Assembly (NCBI GenBank): GCA_018821685.1
Contig: JAHJLO010000109.1
Location: forward strand, 1 to 8,592
Reading direction: 5' to 3'
Origin: Patescibacteria group bacterium
Lineage (GTDB): Bacteria > Patescibacteriota > Minisyncoccia > Phycocordibacterales > UBA12079
Length of the DNA stretch: 8,592 nucleotides
Under the pieces are notes generated by a model. That model was given only the letters and a program-made list of their open reading frames with translations, had not been told where the DNA came from and did no database searches. Both the position numbers and the translations under genes were made by a program. Positions 1 through 6,253 of this stretch are shown piece after piece (the stretch's first letter is position 1; every line of letters starts with the position of its first letter).

Positions 1-62
1 TATAACAAAATTTTTTTTAATAGGAACATCTTGTTTAATATTTTAAAATTTTGAGTTAATTG

Positions 63-542
63 CTACAATAAAAGAGCCTTTATAACAAGCCACATAATGG
101 CCGGAATAACTGCTATTCTCCAAGATTCTTTTATTAAATAACCAACCGCCCCTCCCAACAAAATCATCAGAGGGTCTGTAATTATTCTATTTGTCCAGTG
201 TTCAAAATTTTTCCAGTTTTCGAAAACAACACCAGTTTCTAAATATATTTCAACCGCTTCCCATGTCAGAGCAATAAATAGAATAAAAGGTATTATCCTT
301 TGCCATTTTTTAGTAGGTTCGTTTTTAGGACTTAGCAAAAGAGATCCTATTAAAACTCCAGCTAAAAAATGTTGAATTGACCATAAATCAAAAAGGGCTA
401 TTTCTCCATCACCAAAAAATACTGGTATTATAGTTGATTGCTGGGGTTGAAATAAAATAATTAAAAAAAGAGGAATTAGAGACAAAATTAAAAAGTAGTT
501 ATTATCCCAGAATTCTTTTGTTTTTTTTAATTCATTTTCCAT
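63..542 (-). CDS. Polytopic membrane protein, VanZ/DUF2238-like appearance, function unknown
   Basis: A 159-residue integral membrane protein that I cannot assign firmly. About five hydrophobic segments are visible, near residues 15-31, 56-71, 82-99, 119-137 and 141-158. Polar residues sit inside or beside the later segments: His58 (WSIQHFLAG), Glu95 and Glu98 (TWEAVEIY), and Asp123 before a glycine-rich helix (DPLMILLGGAVGYL). A His, then Glu, then Asp followed by a glycine-rich last-but-one helix recalls VanZ-like and DUF2238-type proteins. That is a resemblance of pattern only. The start codon lies three bases after the stop of the upstream 471-residue gene, so the two are almost certainly co-transcribed and translationally coupled; only a weak purine run (GAGAG) precedes the start. 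The stop is TAG. The 62 bases downstream to the window edge hold no hairpin terminator, so the transcript may continue. Confidence 0.75.
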   Translation of the reverse strand: MENELKKTKEFWDNNYFLILSLIPLFLIILFQPQQSTIIPVFFGDGEIALFDLWSIQHFLAGVLIGSLLLSPKNEPTKKWQRIIPFILFIALTWEAVEIYLETGVVFENWKNFEHWTNRIITDPLMILLGGAVGYLIKESWRIAVIPAIMWLVIKALLL

Positions 543-545
543 TTT

Positions 546-1961
546 TTAATCTTTTCTCTCTAAGTTTGCGTTAATTATTCGACGTGATAATTCTTGGAAA
601 GTTGTTTCATTATTTATAATAACTAAGGTTTCTTTATTTGGAAAAGCATAGGCAAATTCGATTTTACCACTACTGTTTAATATTGCTCGAACATCTTTAT
701 TTATAAGGATAATATCTTGGAACTCTTTACTTTCTAAATCTATAATAGAACCTTCTTTAATAAAGATAGGAGATAAATCTTTTAAAATTGTTTTTTCCCA
801 TTCAAGCATTCCTGAAAAAGCATTGCTGTAAGATTTTACTTTAAACACCAAAAAAGGATTATTACCAAGTGATGAATGATAACCAAACATAAAGTCAGAA
901 CTTAAAGATCTCGTTAATGTTGCTGGTGCTTTAGCTCCTATTGTATCGAAGAAAACTTCCGTTGTTATTAATAATTTATTTCCGTCTACTTCTTTAATAA
1001 CATATTGTTTTGTTTGGTCTTCTTTTGTTAAAAACAATTGGATAATAGAACCTAATTGTATCGAAATAGATTCTTTTTCAGATTCCAAAGCCTCAATTAT
1101 TTTATTTCTAGTTAATCTTGTTAAAAATATTTCTCGGGTGTAGTTCGGGAAAATAAAAGTTGGTATTTGAAGTTCTGTTACAACTATTGGTCCTTCTGGT
1201 TCTTTTTCACTTAAAAAATAAAAACCAGCCAAGGCAGAAACAATAACAATAGGCACTATAATTATTATAGAAATAATTTTTTTATTTTTTAGTAAACCCG
1301 TTTTTTTTGTTTTTTTAGTTGAAGAGTCATTTTTTTTCTGTTCAGCAATAACCATCTTTGTTAAAGAGGTTTTTTGTTCTTTCATTGTTTTAACCACATC
1401 ATCTTGATAGGTTCGGACTGTTTTTGTTAAAGATTTTTTTTCCTGATTGATTGTATTTAAAAAATTTTCTTTTTGAACGGGGTTTGTTTTTGTTTCGGTT
1501 TGAGGGGCTTCTTTTGTTGGAAAGGGGTTTTTTATTTCTTCTTCTTTTATTTTTTCTGAGGGTATTTTTTCACTTTCTTTTTTAATCGATATTATAGGGG
1601 TTGTTTTTTTAGGTTCCTCTTTTTTTTCTGGGGATATTTTTTCAGTGCTTAATTTGGGGGCTTCAGCCTGTTCTTCTGTTTTTGGTTCAGGGTTTATTAT
1701 AAAAGATTTTTTTAAAACATTGTCTTTCTTTTCTGATATATTTTCAGTCGTTAAATTTTCTTTAGTTTGTTTAATTACAGGTGATATTTCTAAGCCATCA
1801 ATAATATCATCATCGTTTATATCAATGGTTGATCCGGGGGCATCAGTATCTAAAATACTGTCTATTGGTTCTAAATCATCTTTCTTTTCTAAGGAAGAAT
1901 CAATCTCATCGTTAGGTAATATTTCAACCTCTATTTCTTTTTTGTTATTTTTTTCTTCCAT
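546..1961 (-). CDS. Single-pass membrane protein with long disordered cytoplasmic N-terminus and extracytoplasmic C-terminal domain, function unknown
   Basis: A 471-residue protein of no family I recognise. Residues 1 to about 225 are low-complexity, rich in Lys, Glu, Thr, Ser and Pro, with an acidic start (DINDDDIIDG around 47-56) and repeated KKEEPKK/SEKI-like stretches. This part is probably intrinsically disordered. Around 163-212 the sequence is more helical (KKSLTKTVRTYQDDVVKTMKEQKTSLTKMV). A basic patch (KKTKKTGLLKNKK, 216-228) precedes one transmembrane helix at about 229-250 (IISIIIIVPIVIVSALAGFY). By the positive-inside rule the N-terminus is cytoplasmic and residues 251-471 are outside. 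The C-terminal part looks folded, with alternating hydrophobic strands and few low-complexity runs. The general layout is common among uncharacterised Patescibacteria envelope proteins. The gene leads a two-gene unit with the 159-residue membrane protein. No Shine-Dalgarno is visible; AATCCT lies 12 nt before the start. Confidence 0.8.
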   Translation of the reverse strand: MEEKNNKKEIEVEILPNDEIDSSLEKKDDLEPIDSILDTDAPGSTIDINDDDIIDGLEISPVIKQTKENLTTENISEKKDNVLKKSFIINPEPKTEEQAEAPKLSTEKISPEKKEEPKKTTPIISIKKESEKIPSEKIKEEEIKNPFPTKEAPQTETKTNPVQKENFLNTINQEKKSLTKTVRTYQDDVVKTMKEQKTSLTKMVIAEQKKNDSSTKKTKKTGLLKNKKIISIIIIVPIVIVSALAGFYFLSEKEPEGPIVVTELQIPTFIFPNYTREIFLTRLTRNKIIEALESEKESISIQLGSIIQLFLTKEDQTKQYVIKEVDGNKLLITTEVFFDTIGAKAPATLTRSLSSDFMFGYHSSLGNNPFLVFKVKSYSNAFSGMLEWEKTILKDLSPIFIKEGSIIDLESKEFQDIILINKDVRAILNSSGKIEFAYAFPNKETLVIINNETTFQELSRRIINANLERKD

Positions 1962-1973
1962 TGGTTTAAAGAA

Positions 1974-1979
1974 AGGATT
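1974..1979 (-). promoter_or_regulatory. AATCCT element in -10-like context, 12 nt before the 471-residue gene
   Basis: On the minus strand the sequence reads TTAAATCCTTT, with AATCCT ending 12 nt before the ATG. The same hexamer precedes pnp, the NYN gene and the epimerase gene. No convincing -35 box is seen at the right spacing. The rest of the spacer between this gene and the pnp terminator (roughly 1980-2105) is AT-rich and shows nothing else I can name. Confidence 0.3.
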
Positions 1980-2105
1980 TAATTTATTTAAAAAACACAG
2001 TTTTATATAAACTAAGTTAATAAAATCTAATTAGGTTAATTATATATGAGAGAAAGGAATGTGGAAAGTTTAATGGATTTGTTGATTCTATGTATATAAA
2101 ACCAA

Positions 2106-2139
2106 TTAAAAAACCGTCAATTAATTGGCGGTTTTTTAA
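2106..2139 (-). terminator. Rho-independent terminator after pnp
   Basis: An inverted repeat begins 11 nt past the pnp stop codon. The arms are TTAAAAAACCG and CGGTTTTTTAA, followed inward by one non-Watson-Crick position (2117/2128), CAA/TTG, and a TTAA loop. The A and T runs flanking the GC core make it usable on either strand. The internal mismatch is a G-U wobble if read as plus-strand RNA but a C-A mismatch if read as minus-strand RNA. All genes here run on the minus strand, so pnp is the likely user. Confidence 0.75.
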
Positions 2140-2150
2140 CTTAACTATTT

Positions 2151-4349
2151 TTAGAAACTAAAGGGTTTTTTAGGTTCCTCTGGTTTAGAATCTTCGGGTG
2201 TTGGTGGTACTGGAGTCACCGGAGGAACTGAACTTGTTGATTTAGTTTCTGTTGGTTTTTTAATAAAATCTGGGTTAATAGCTTTAATAGAAAGTTTTAA
2301 TCTATCTCGGTCGTCAATTTCTTTAATAACAACAGGAACTTTTTGTCCCTCTTTTATATAATCGGCTATATTTTCAATTCTAAACGGAGCAATTTCTGAA
2401 ATATGAACTAGTCCTTCTGTATCAGGGGCAATCTTAACAAAAACTCCAAAGTCCATTATTTTAACAACTTCTGCTTCTTCAAATTTTTCCCCAGCTTTGT
2501 ATTCGTGGGTCATTTGTTCAATAACTTCTTTGGCTTTTTGAGCCGAACCATTCTTTCCTGTTAGATAAACGGTTCCATCATCTTCGATATCAATTTCAGC
2601 TCCCGTATTCTCTTTGATTTCTTTAATTACTTTTCCTCCCGAACCTATTACTCCTCCGATTTGGTCTGGTTTAATTGTCATAACTATAATTTCAGGTGCG
2701 TTCGGAGAGATTGTTTCTCTTGGCTGAGCAATTTCTGCTTCAATAACATCTAATATTTCTAAACGAGCTTTCTTAGCTGCTACGAGAGCTTCCCCAAGAA
2801 TTTCCAAAGGAATACCCCCAACTTTAACATCCATTTGAATCGCGGTGACACCCTTTCTTGTTCCTGCTACTTTAAAATCCATATCGCCATGATGGTCTTC
2901 TGGACCTTGAATATCAGTAAGAAGTTTATAATTATTTTTATCTTTCATCATCAGCCCCGAAGCAATTCCTGCCACAGGAGTTTTGATAGGAACACCTGCG
3001 TCCATAAGTGCCAGCGTACTACCACAAACAGAGGCCATTGAGGTTGATCCGTTTGAGGCCATGGATTCTGATACAATTCTAATCGTATAAGGGAAATTTT
3101 CTTTGCTAGGTAAAACAGGAATAAGCGCTTTTTCAGCTAATGCTCCGTGTCCTATTGCTCTTCTGTTAAAACCTCCTGACCGTCCTGTTTCGCCTGTTGA
3201 GAAAGGTGGAAAATTATAATGGTGCATATATCTTTTATCAAGCTCTCCTTCAATTCCATCTACCAGCTGAGAATCTTTTGGACCTCCTAGAGTAAGAGCT
3301 GAAAGAACATGTGTTCCTCCTCTATAAAAAATTCCAGTGCCATGAATCATTGGTGATATTCCTCCTGCCTGAGCAAAAAGATTTCTAATTTCTTCCATCC
3401 CTCTCCCGTCAGCTCTTCTATTATTTTCGATTGCTTCTTTATGAAGAAGTTCATCAACAACATCTTCATAATAATCTAAAGCCAAAGATAGGTCTTCTTC
3501 AGGAATTTGTTCTTTAAATAGAATTTTCCACTCATCTTTTAAATCTTCAATTCCTTTTTTGCCGGGACCACTGAAGACTGCTCTTTCTAGCTTGGGTTCA
3601 ATTTCTTTTTTAAACAATTCGACTGTTTCTTCTAAAATTTTTGGTTTTTCAATAATTTGTTTTTCTTTTCCTATTTCTGTAATAATAGTTTCTTGGAATT
3701 TTTGAATCTGCTCAATTACCTCAGAGGCTTTTTTTAGACCTTCGTTTATTGTTTCTTCAGAAGCTTCCGTTGAAGAAACTTCAATCATATTTATATTTCC
3801 ATCTCTACCACAAGCAATTAAATCCATTTCTAATTCGATAGCGTCTCTATATTCATAACTTGGGTTCGCTCGGTACTCACCATTTTTTCCCATTCTTACC
3901 GCACTAACAGGGCCATTCCAGGGAATATCTGAAGTTGCTAAGGCTAACGAAGCTGCATTTATTGCTAAAACATCTGCATCAAAATCTCCTAAAGATAACA
4001 CAGTGATGATTACCTGAATTTCATTTCTAATAGATTGTTCAAAAAGAGGTCTGATTGTTCTATCTACAATTCTTGCACTAAGAATAGCCTCGTCTGAAGG
4101 ACGTCCTTCTCTTCTCATAAATCTACTCCCAAGGATTTGTCCTGTTGCGTAAAATTTTTCTTCATAATCTACTGTTAGAGGAAACCAATTAGCCCCATCT
4201 CTAACGCTTGAAGACATTACCGCCGTTGCTATAACTGTCGTTTCCCCATATTTTAATATAACAGAACCGTTTGCCTGATCTGCTAAATCTGTAAATTGAG
4301 CAGTCATTGTCTGACCTTCAATTTCCATTGTATATTCTTTCTTTTTCAT
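2151..4349 (-). CDS. pnp: Polynucleotide phosphorylase (polyribonucleotide nucleotidyltransferase)
   Basis: PNPase degrades RNA 3'-5' using phosphate, releasing nucleoside diphosphates; in other bacteria it works as a trimer and in degradosome-like assemblies. The 732 residues contain every expected domain. The first RNase PH-like core is at about 10-215, including TVDYEEKFYATG and REGRPSDEAILSARIVDR. A helical linker follows at about 235-305, and the second, catalytic RNase PH core at about 310-545. There, FSTGETGR (383-390) and SNGSTSM (432-438) form the phosphate/active-site loops, and D485, D491 and K493 in EDHHGDMDFK match the metal-binding residues of E. coli PNPase. A KH domain has its GSGG loop at 569-572, and an S1 domain spans about 624-690. 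The remaining 40 residues are a Pro/Thr/Ser/Glu-rich tail ending KKPFSF. The ATG has no Shine-Dalgarno; AATCCT ends 14 nt before it. Terminators on both sides suggest a single-gene transcript. Confidence 0.98.
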   Translation of the reverse strand: MKKKEYTMEIEGQTMTAQFTDLADQANGSVILKYGETTVIATAVMSSSVRDGANWFPLTVDYEEKFYATGQILGSRFMRREGRPSDEAILSARIVDRTIRPLFEQSIRNEIQVIITVLSLGDFDADVLAINAASLALATSDIPWNGPVSAVRMGKNGEYRANPSYEYRDAIELEMDLIACGRDGNINMIEVSSTEASEETINEGLKKASEVIEQIQKFQETIITEIGKEKQIIEKPKILEETVELFKKEIEPKLERAVFSGPGKKGIEDLKDEWKILFKEQIPEEDLSLALDYYEDVVDELLHKEAIENNRRADGRGMEEIRNLFAQAGGISPMIHGTGIFYRGGTHVLSALTLGGPKDSQLVDGIEGELDKRYMHHYNFPPFSTGETGRSGGFNRRAIGHGALAEKALIPVLPSKENFPYTIRIVSESMASNGSTSMASVCGSTLALMDAGVPIKTPVAGIASGLMMKDKNNYKLLTDIQGPEDHHGDMDFKVAGTRKGVTAIQMDVKVGGIPLEILGEALVAAKKARLEILDVIEAEIAQPRETISPNAPEIIVMTIKPDQIGGVIGSGGKVIKEIKENTGAEIDIEDDGTVYLTGKNGSAQKAKEVIEQMTHEYKAGEKFEEAEVVKIMDFGVFVKIAPDTEGLVHISEIAPFRIENIADYIKEGQKVPVVIKEIDDRDRLKLSIKAINPDFIKKPTETKSTSSVPPVTPVPPTPEDSKPEEPKKPFSF

Positions 4350-4358
4350 TTGAATATT

Positions 4359-4379
4359 TACTAAGGATTATTCTTAGTA
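4359..4379 (-). repeat. Short dyad at the pnp promoter or leader
   Basis: TACTAAG (4359-4365) and CTTAGTA (4373-4379) form a perfect 7-bp inverted repeat with a 7-base spacer, 9 nt before the pnp start. It covers the putative -10 box. If the promoter guess is right, this is an operator-like DNA site. If transcription starts further upstream, it is a hairpin in the mRNA leader. The sequence alone does not decide. Confidence 0.4.
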
Positions 4380-4396
4380 GGTTTATTTAGTGTTCA
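4367..4396 (-). promoter_or_regulatory. Putative sigma70-type promoter for pnp
   Basis: On the minus strand, TGAACA (4391-4396; 4 of 6 matches to TTGACA) and AATAAT (4367-4372; 5 of 6 matches to TATAAT) are 18 nt apart. The predicted transcription start is about 10 nt before the ATG, giving a very short leader. A perfect dyad ATTTCA-GATT-TGAAAT (4398-4413) lies directly upstream of the -35 box and could be an operator. The assignment is weak because the region is AT-rich. Confidence 0.35.
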
Positions 4397-4469
4397 GATT
4401 TCAGATTTGAAATAAAATACTTTTTTCGACAATAAAGCTTTTCAAACCTACTTATCTAAATACTAAATA
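4376..4469. repeat. Nested complementary arms in the pnp upstream region
   Basis: AGTAGGTTT (4376-4384) is the exact reverse complement of AAACCTACT (4444-4452). TATTTAGT (4384-4391) is complementary to ACTAAATA (4462-4469). Between them lies a tandem duplication of CAGATTT (4395-4401 and 4402-4408). The two long-range pairings follow one another in parallel order rather than nesting, so they would not both fit one simple hairpin. The region could hold alternative folds or protein sites; no known riboswitch class is recognised. Confidence 0.35.
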
Positions 4470-4522
4470 GGTTAATTAATATTATTTGATTATATCTATT
4501 TTAAGAGTTAAAGCAATAAAAA

Positions 4523-4557
4523 TTTTAAAAACCCCATGGTTTCAGGGGTTTTTAAAA
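4523..4557 (-). terminator. Rho-independent terminator after mscL
   Basis: Arms TTTTAAAAACCCC (4523-4535) and GGGGTTTTTAAAA (4545-4557) pair perfectly around a 9-base loop, starting 5 nt beyond the mscL stop. On the minus strand the CCCC/GGGG core is followed by TTTTT, as expected for intrinsic termination. It closes the NYN-mscL unit and separates it from pnp. Confidence 0.85.
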
Positions 4558-4562
4558 AGGTG

Positions 4563-4952
4563 TTAGTTATTTTTTTTTAAATTGTCTCTAATCTCCCTCA
4601 ACAACAAAATATCCTCTTTCGTTTCTTCTGGTTTTTCTTCCTCTTTCTTTTTTAATTTATTTATTTGTTTGATTACAATAAAAATAGTAAAAGCTATTAT
4701 TGTAAAATCAACCACTGTGTTAATAAATATTCCATAATTTAAAGTGATAGCTTCTGTAACATTAGTGGCTTCTTTTAGAGTTATTGACAGTCTAGTGAAA
4801 TCAACTCCCCCTAACAATATTCCAATTGGAGGCATAATAATGTCTTCCACAAAGGAACTGACAATTTTACCAAAAGCAGCTCCTATAATTACACCGACCG
4901 CCATATCTATTACATTGCCTTTTATCGCAAATTTTTTAAACTCTTCTAGCAT
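4563..4952 (-). CDS. mscL: Large-conductance mechanosensitive channel MscL
   Basis: MscL is a homopentameric inner-membrane channel that opens under membrane tension and releases solutes during hypo-osmotic shock. The 129-residue product is close to the usual length (136 in E. coli) and colinear with it. A short amphipathic N-terminal helix leads into TM1 (about 15-43) with the signature GNVIDMAVGVIIGAAFGKI (12-30) and DIIMPPIGILLGG. The periplasmic loop is at about 50-72, and TM2 at about 73-96 (NYGIFINTVVDFTIIAF) is followed by the basic INKLKKKEEE. The C-terminal cytoplasmic bundle helix contains LLLREIRDNL (116-125). The start lies 27 nt after the stop of the NYN-domain gene with no promoter-like gap, so the two are probably one operon. 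AAAGG overlaps the end of the upstream gene, about 23 nt away, which is too far for a normal Shine-Dalgarno. Confidence 0.97.
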   Translation of the reverse strand: MLEEFKKFAIKGNVIDMAVGVIIGAAFGKIVSSFVEDIIMPPIGILLGGVDFTRLSITLKEATNVTEAITLNYGIFINTVVDFTIIAFTIFIVIKQINKLKKKEEEKPEETKEDILLLREIRDNLKKNN

Positions 4953-4979
4953 AATAATTATTTTATTAATTAATACCTT

Positions 4980-5534
4980 TTATTTTTTTACAGCCTTCTT
5001 TTTTCCCACAGACTGTTTTCTTCTTCTTTGGTTTATTAGATATTTTTTATGATCTATATCTAGATCCATAAAATCATCAGCCACCTCTCTTAGTTTTGAT
5101 GATGATGAACGACCAAATGAAACTACTTCAACCTGACAACCTTCATTCATTTGTAAATATTCAACAAGAGGAATAAAATCCCCATCTCCCGAAAGAAGAA
5201 TAATAGTATCTAGTTTTGGCGCCATTTTAACAGCATCAATTGCTAATCCAACATCCCAGTCGGCTTTCATTGCTCCCCCAAAAAAGATTTGTAGATCTTT
5301 CGTCTTTGTTTCGATACCTAATTTTTCAAGAGCTTCGAAAAAATTACTTTCTTCACCTGATTCTGTTGTTATAACATAAGCTAAAGCTCTGATTAAAGAT
5401 CTTTCTCCAATAGCGTCCTCCATTATTTGTTTGAAATTAACTTTAGAGTGATAAAGATTTTTTGCACTGTGGTATAAATTTTGTGCGTCGATAAATACTC
5501 CAACGCGTTGTTCTTTGTGTTTTATAATACTCAT
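4980..5534 (-). CDS. NYN-domain (LabA/DUF88-like) protein, putative ribonuclease
   Basis: A 184-residue NYN-domain protein of the LabA/DUF88 type, a PIN-like fold whose characterised members include metal-dependent ribonucleases. The expected acidic sites are visible: VGVFIDAQNL with D16 and N19 at the end of strand 1, ADWDVGLAID (91-100) with D92 and D94, and LLSGDGDFIPLVEYL (113-127) with D117 and D119. EVVSFGRSSSSKLREVADDF (136-155) is the usual last strand and helix. The tail (about 163-184) is strongly basic (NQRRRKQSVGKKKAVKK) and could bind RNA. It is followed 27 nt later by mscL and preceded by rpsO with its own terminator; pnp lies two genes downstream. The RNA substrate cannot be inferred. 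No Shine-Dalgarno is present; AATCCT ends 14 nt before the ATG. Confidence 0.9.
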   Translation of the reverse strand: MSIIKHKEQRVGVFIDAQNLYHSAKNLYHSKVNFKQIMEDAIGERSLIRALAYVITTESGEESNFFEALEKLGIETKTKDLQIFFGGAMKADWDVGLAIDAVKMAPKLDTIILLSGDGDFIPLVEYLQMNEGCQVEVVSFGRSSSSKLREVADDFMDLDIDHKKYLINQRRRKQSVGKKKAVKK

Positions 5535-5546
5535 ATTGTTTATTGT

Positions 5547-5590
5547 TTAGGATTTAAAAAATATAAAAATATAAAAAGTAGAAATCCTAA
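5547..5590 (-). promoter_or_regulatory. Inverted repeat and AATCCT element upstream of the NYN gene
   Basis: TTAGGATTT (5547-5555) and AAATCCTAA (5582-5590) are a perfect 9-bp inverted repeat separated by 26 A/T-rich bases, just before the NYN start codon. The arm nearest the gene reads TTAAATCCTAA on the minus strand and matches the element found before three other genes here; the far arm is the same element reversed. It could be a two-site operator or a leader hairpin. I see no confident -35 box. Confidence 0.35.
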
Positions 5591-5610
5591 TTAAAAATTG
5601 TATAAAAATG

Positions 5611-5635
5611 ATTACTAAACGACTAAATTAGTAAT
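5611..5635. repeat. Small dyad in the rpsO-NYN spacer
   Basis: ATTACTAA (5611-5618) and TTAGTAAT (5628-5635) form a perfect 8-bp stem with a 9-base loop. It is AT-rich with no U-tract, so not a terminator. The rest of the spacer up to about 5745 contains a short C-run (5648-5652) and nothing else I can name. Confidence 0.35.
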
Positions 5636-5745
5636 AATTAAAGTATACCCCCTACTTCTTTTCTCGTATAGTCTTTTTAAAAAAACGTAAATGACATTTT
5701 TATAGGGTTTTGTGTTACTTCAGAAAAGAAGGGAAGATTTGTTTG

Positions 5746-5785
5746 AAAATTAAAAAATTCCCTATATAGGGAATTTTTTAATTTT
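5746..5785 (-). terminator. Rho-independent terminator after rpsO, perfect 40-bp palindrome
   Basis: The 40 bases are an uninterrupted palindrome centred between 5765 and 5766. The core is TTCCCTATATAGGGAA, flanked by AAAAAA and TTTTTT runs and by AATT ends. It starts inside the rpsO stop codon, overlapping it by two bases. Stem plus flanking U-run fits intrinsic termination, and the symmetry makes it bidirectional. Confidence 0.85.
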
Positions 5786-6053
5786 ATTTATTTTTTAGTC
5801 CTAGAGTTTTGTTTAAATCAACATATCTCTTTTCGTCCGTCTTCTTTAAATATTTTAAATGTTTTCTTCTGTCGGCGACCATTTGAAGTAAACCTCTTCT
5901 TGAATGCTTGTCCTTATGATTTTTTTTCAAGTGTAAAGCAAGTTCATCGATCTTTTTTGACAAAATAGAAACCTGTGCCTCAGGAGAGCCTGTATCTGTA
6001 TCGTGAATTCTTGTTTTTTTGATGGCGTTTGCCTTCTTTGTTTTTGTTAACAT
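5784..6053 (-). CDS. rpsO: 30S ribosomal protein S15
   Basis: S15 binds the central domain of 16S rRNA early in small-subunit assembly. The product has the canonical 89 residues and all family signatures: HDTDTGSPEAQV (17-28), the helix HLKKNHKDKHSRRGLLQMV (41-59) containing the rRNA-contacting HKDKHSRRG, and DRRKHLKYLKK (61-71). It is a single-gene transcript here, with a promoter directly upstream and a terminator touching its stop codon. In E. coli rpsO is followed directly by pnp. Here the two are in the same order but separated by the NYN and mscL genes. No Shine-Dalgarno precedes the ATG, and the predicted transcription start is at or next to the start codon. That leaves no room for the 5' leader structure by which S15 represses its own mRNA in other bacteria. 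Confidence 0.98.
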   Translation of the reverse strand: MLTKTKKANAIKKTRIHDTDTGSPEAQVSILSKKIDELALHLKKNHKDKHSRRGLLQMVADRRKHLKYLKKTDEKRYVDLNKTLGLKNK

Positions 6054-6060
6054 GGGCTAT

Positions 6061-6089
6061 AATTTATCATAAATATTTAGGTTTTGCAA
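6061..6089 (-). promoter_or_regulatory. Putative rpsO promoter, predicting a leaderless mRNA
   Basis: On the minus strand, TTGCAA (6084-6089) and TAAATT (6061-6066) are separated by 17 nt, the ideal spacing. Only 7 nt lie between the -10 box and the ATG, so transcription would begin at or beside the start codon. The -10 match is 4 of 6, in AT-rich sequence, so confidence is moderate. Between this promoter and the next terminator (6090-6200) I see only A/T-rich runs. Confidence 0.4.
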
Positions 6090-6201
6090 GTCTTTTTTGA
6101 TTGTTTTTAAGGCTTTTTTAAAAAAATAGTAATTTTTTATTTTTTTGAAGTAGATTTAAAAAATTTTATTAGTTTCAATTTATTTTAATAAATAAAAACT
6201 C

Positions 6202-6243
6202 AAAAAAGAGGGTTGTTTAATTGATTTCTCAATTAAACAACCC
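6202..6243 (-). terminator. Strong GAAA-tetraloop terminator of the 149-residue gene
   Basis: GGGTTGTTTAATTGA (6210-6224 region on the plus strand) pairs perfectly over 15 bp with 6229-6243. On the minus strand the loop is GAAA, a stable GNRA tetraloop, and the stem is followed by TCTTTTTTG. It begins 10 nt past the TGA stop. This is the most regular terminator with a U-tract in the window. Confidence 0.9.
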
Positions 6244-6253
6244 GCTTTAAGTT

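Noticed and set aside
1..62. Terminator after the 159-residue gene
   Set aside because: There is a T-run and AT self-complementarity but no GC-containing stem, so a terminator cannot be supported.
1460..1660. Tandem repeat array in the Lys/Glu-rich segment
   Set aside because: The similarity among SEKI/KKEEPKK stretches is compositional; no fixed repeat period holds up.
1645..2010. Open frame of 121 codons on the plus strand
   Set aside because: It lies almost wholly antisense to the low-complexity part of the 471-residue gene. Its Ser/Phe/Leu-rich content is what the reverse of Lys/Glu/Thr codons gives. No domain or ribosome site is seen.
2835..3041. Open frame of 68 codons on the plus strand
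   Set aside because: It is entirely antisense to the conserved catalytic core of pnp, and its Cys/His-rich product has no recognisable domain.
4359..4470. Riboswitch upstream of pnp
   Set aside because: Complementary arms exist, but no known class consensus is visible, and the predicted promoter would exclude most of the region from the transcript.
4744..5052. Open frame of 102 codons on the plus strand
   Set aside because: It is antisense to mscL and the end of the NYN gene; its hydrophobic look mirrors the membrane gene on the other strand.
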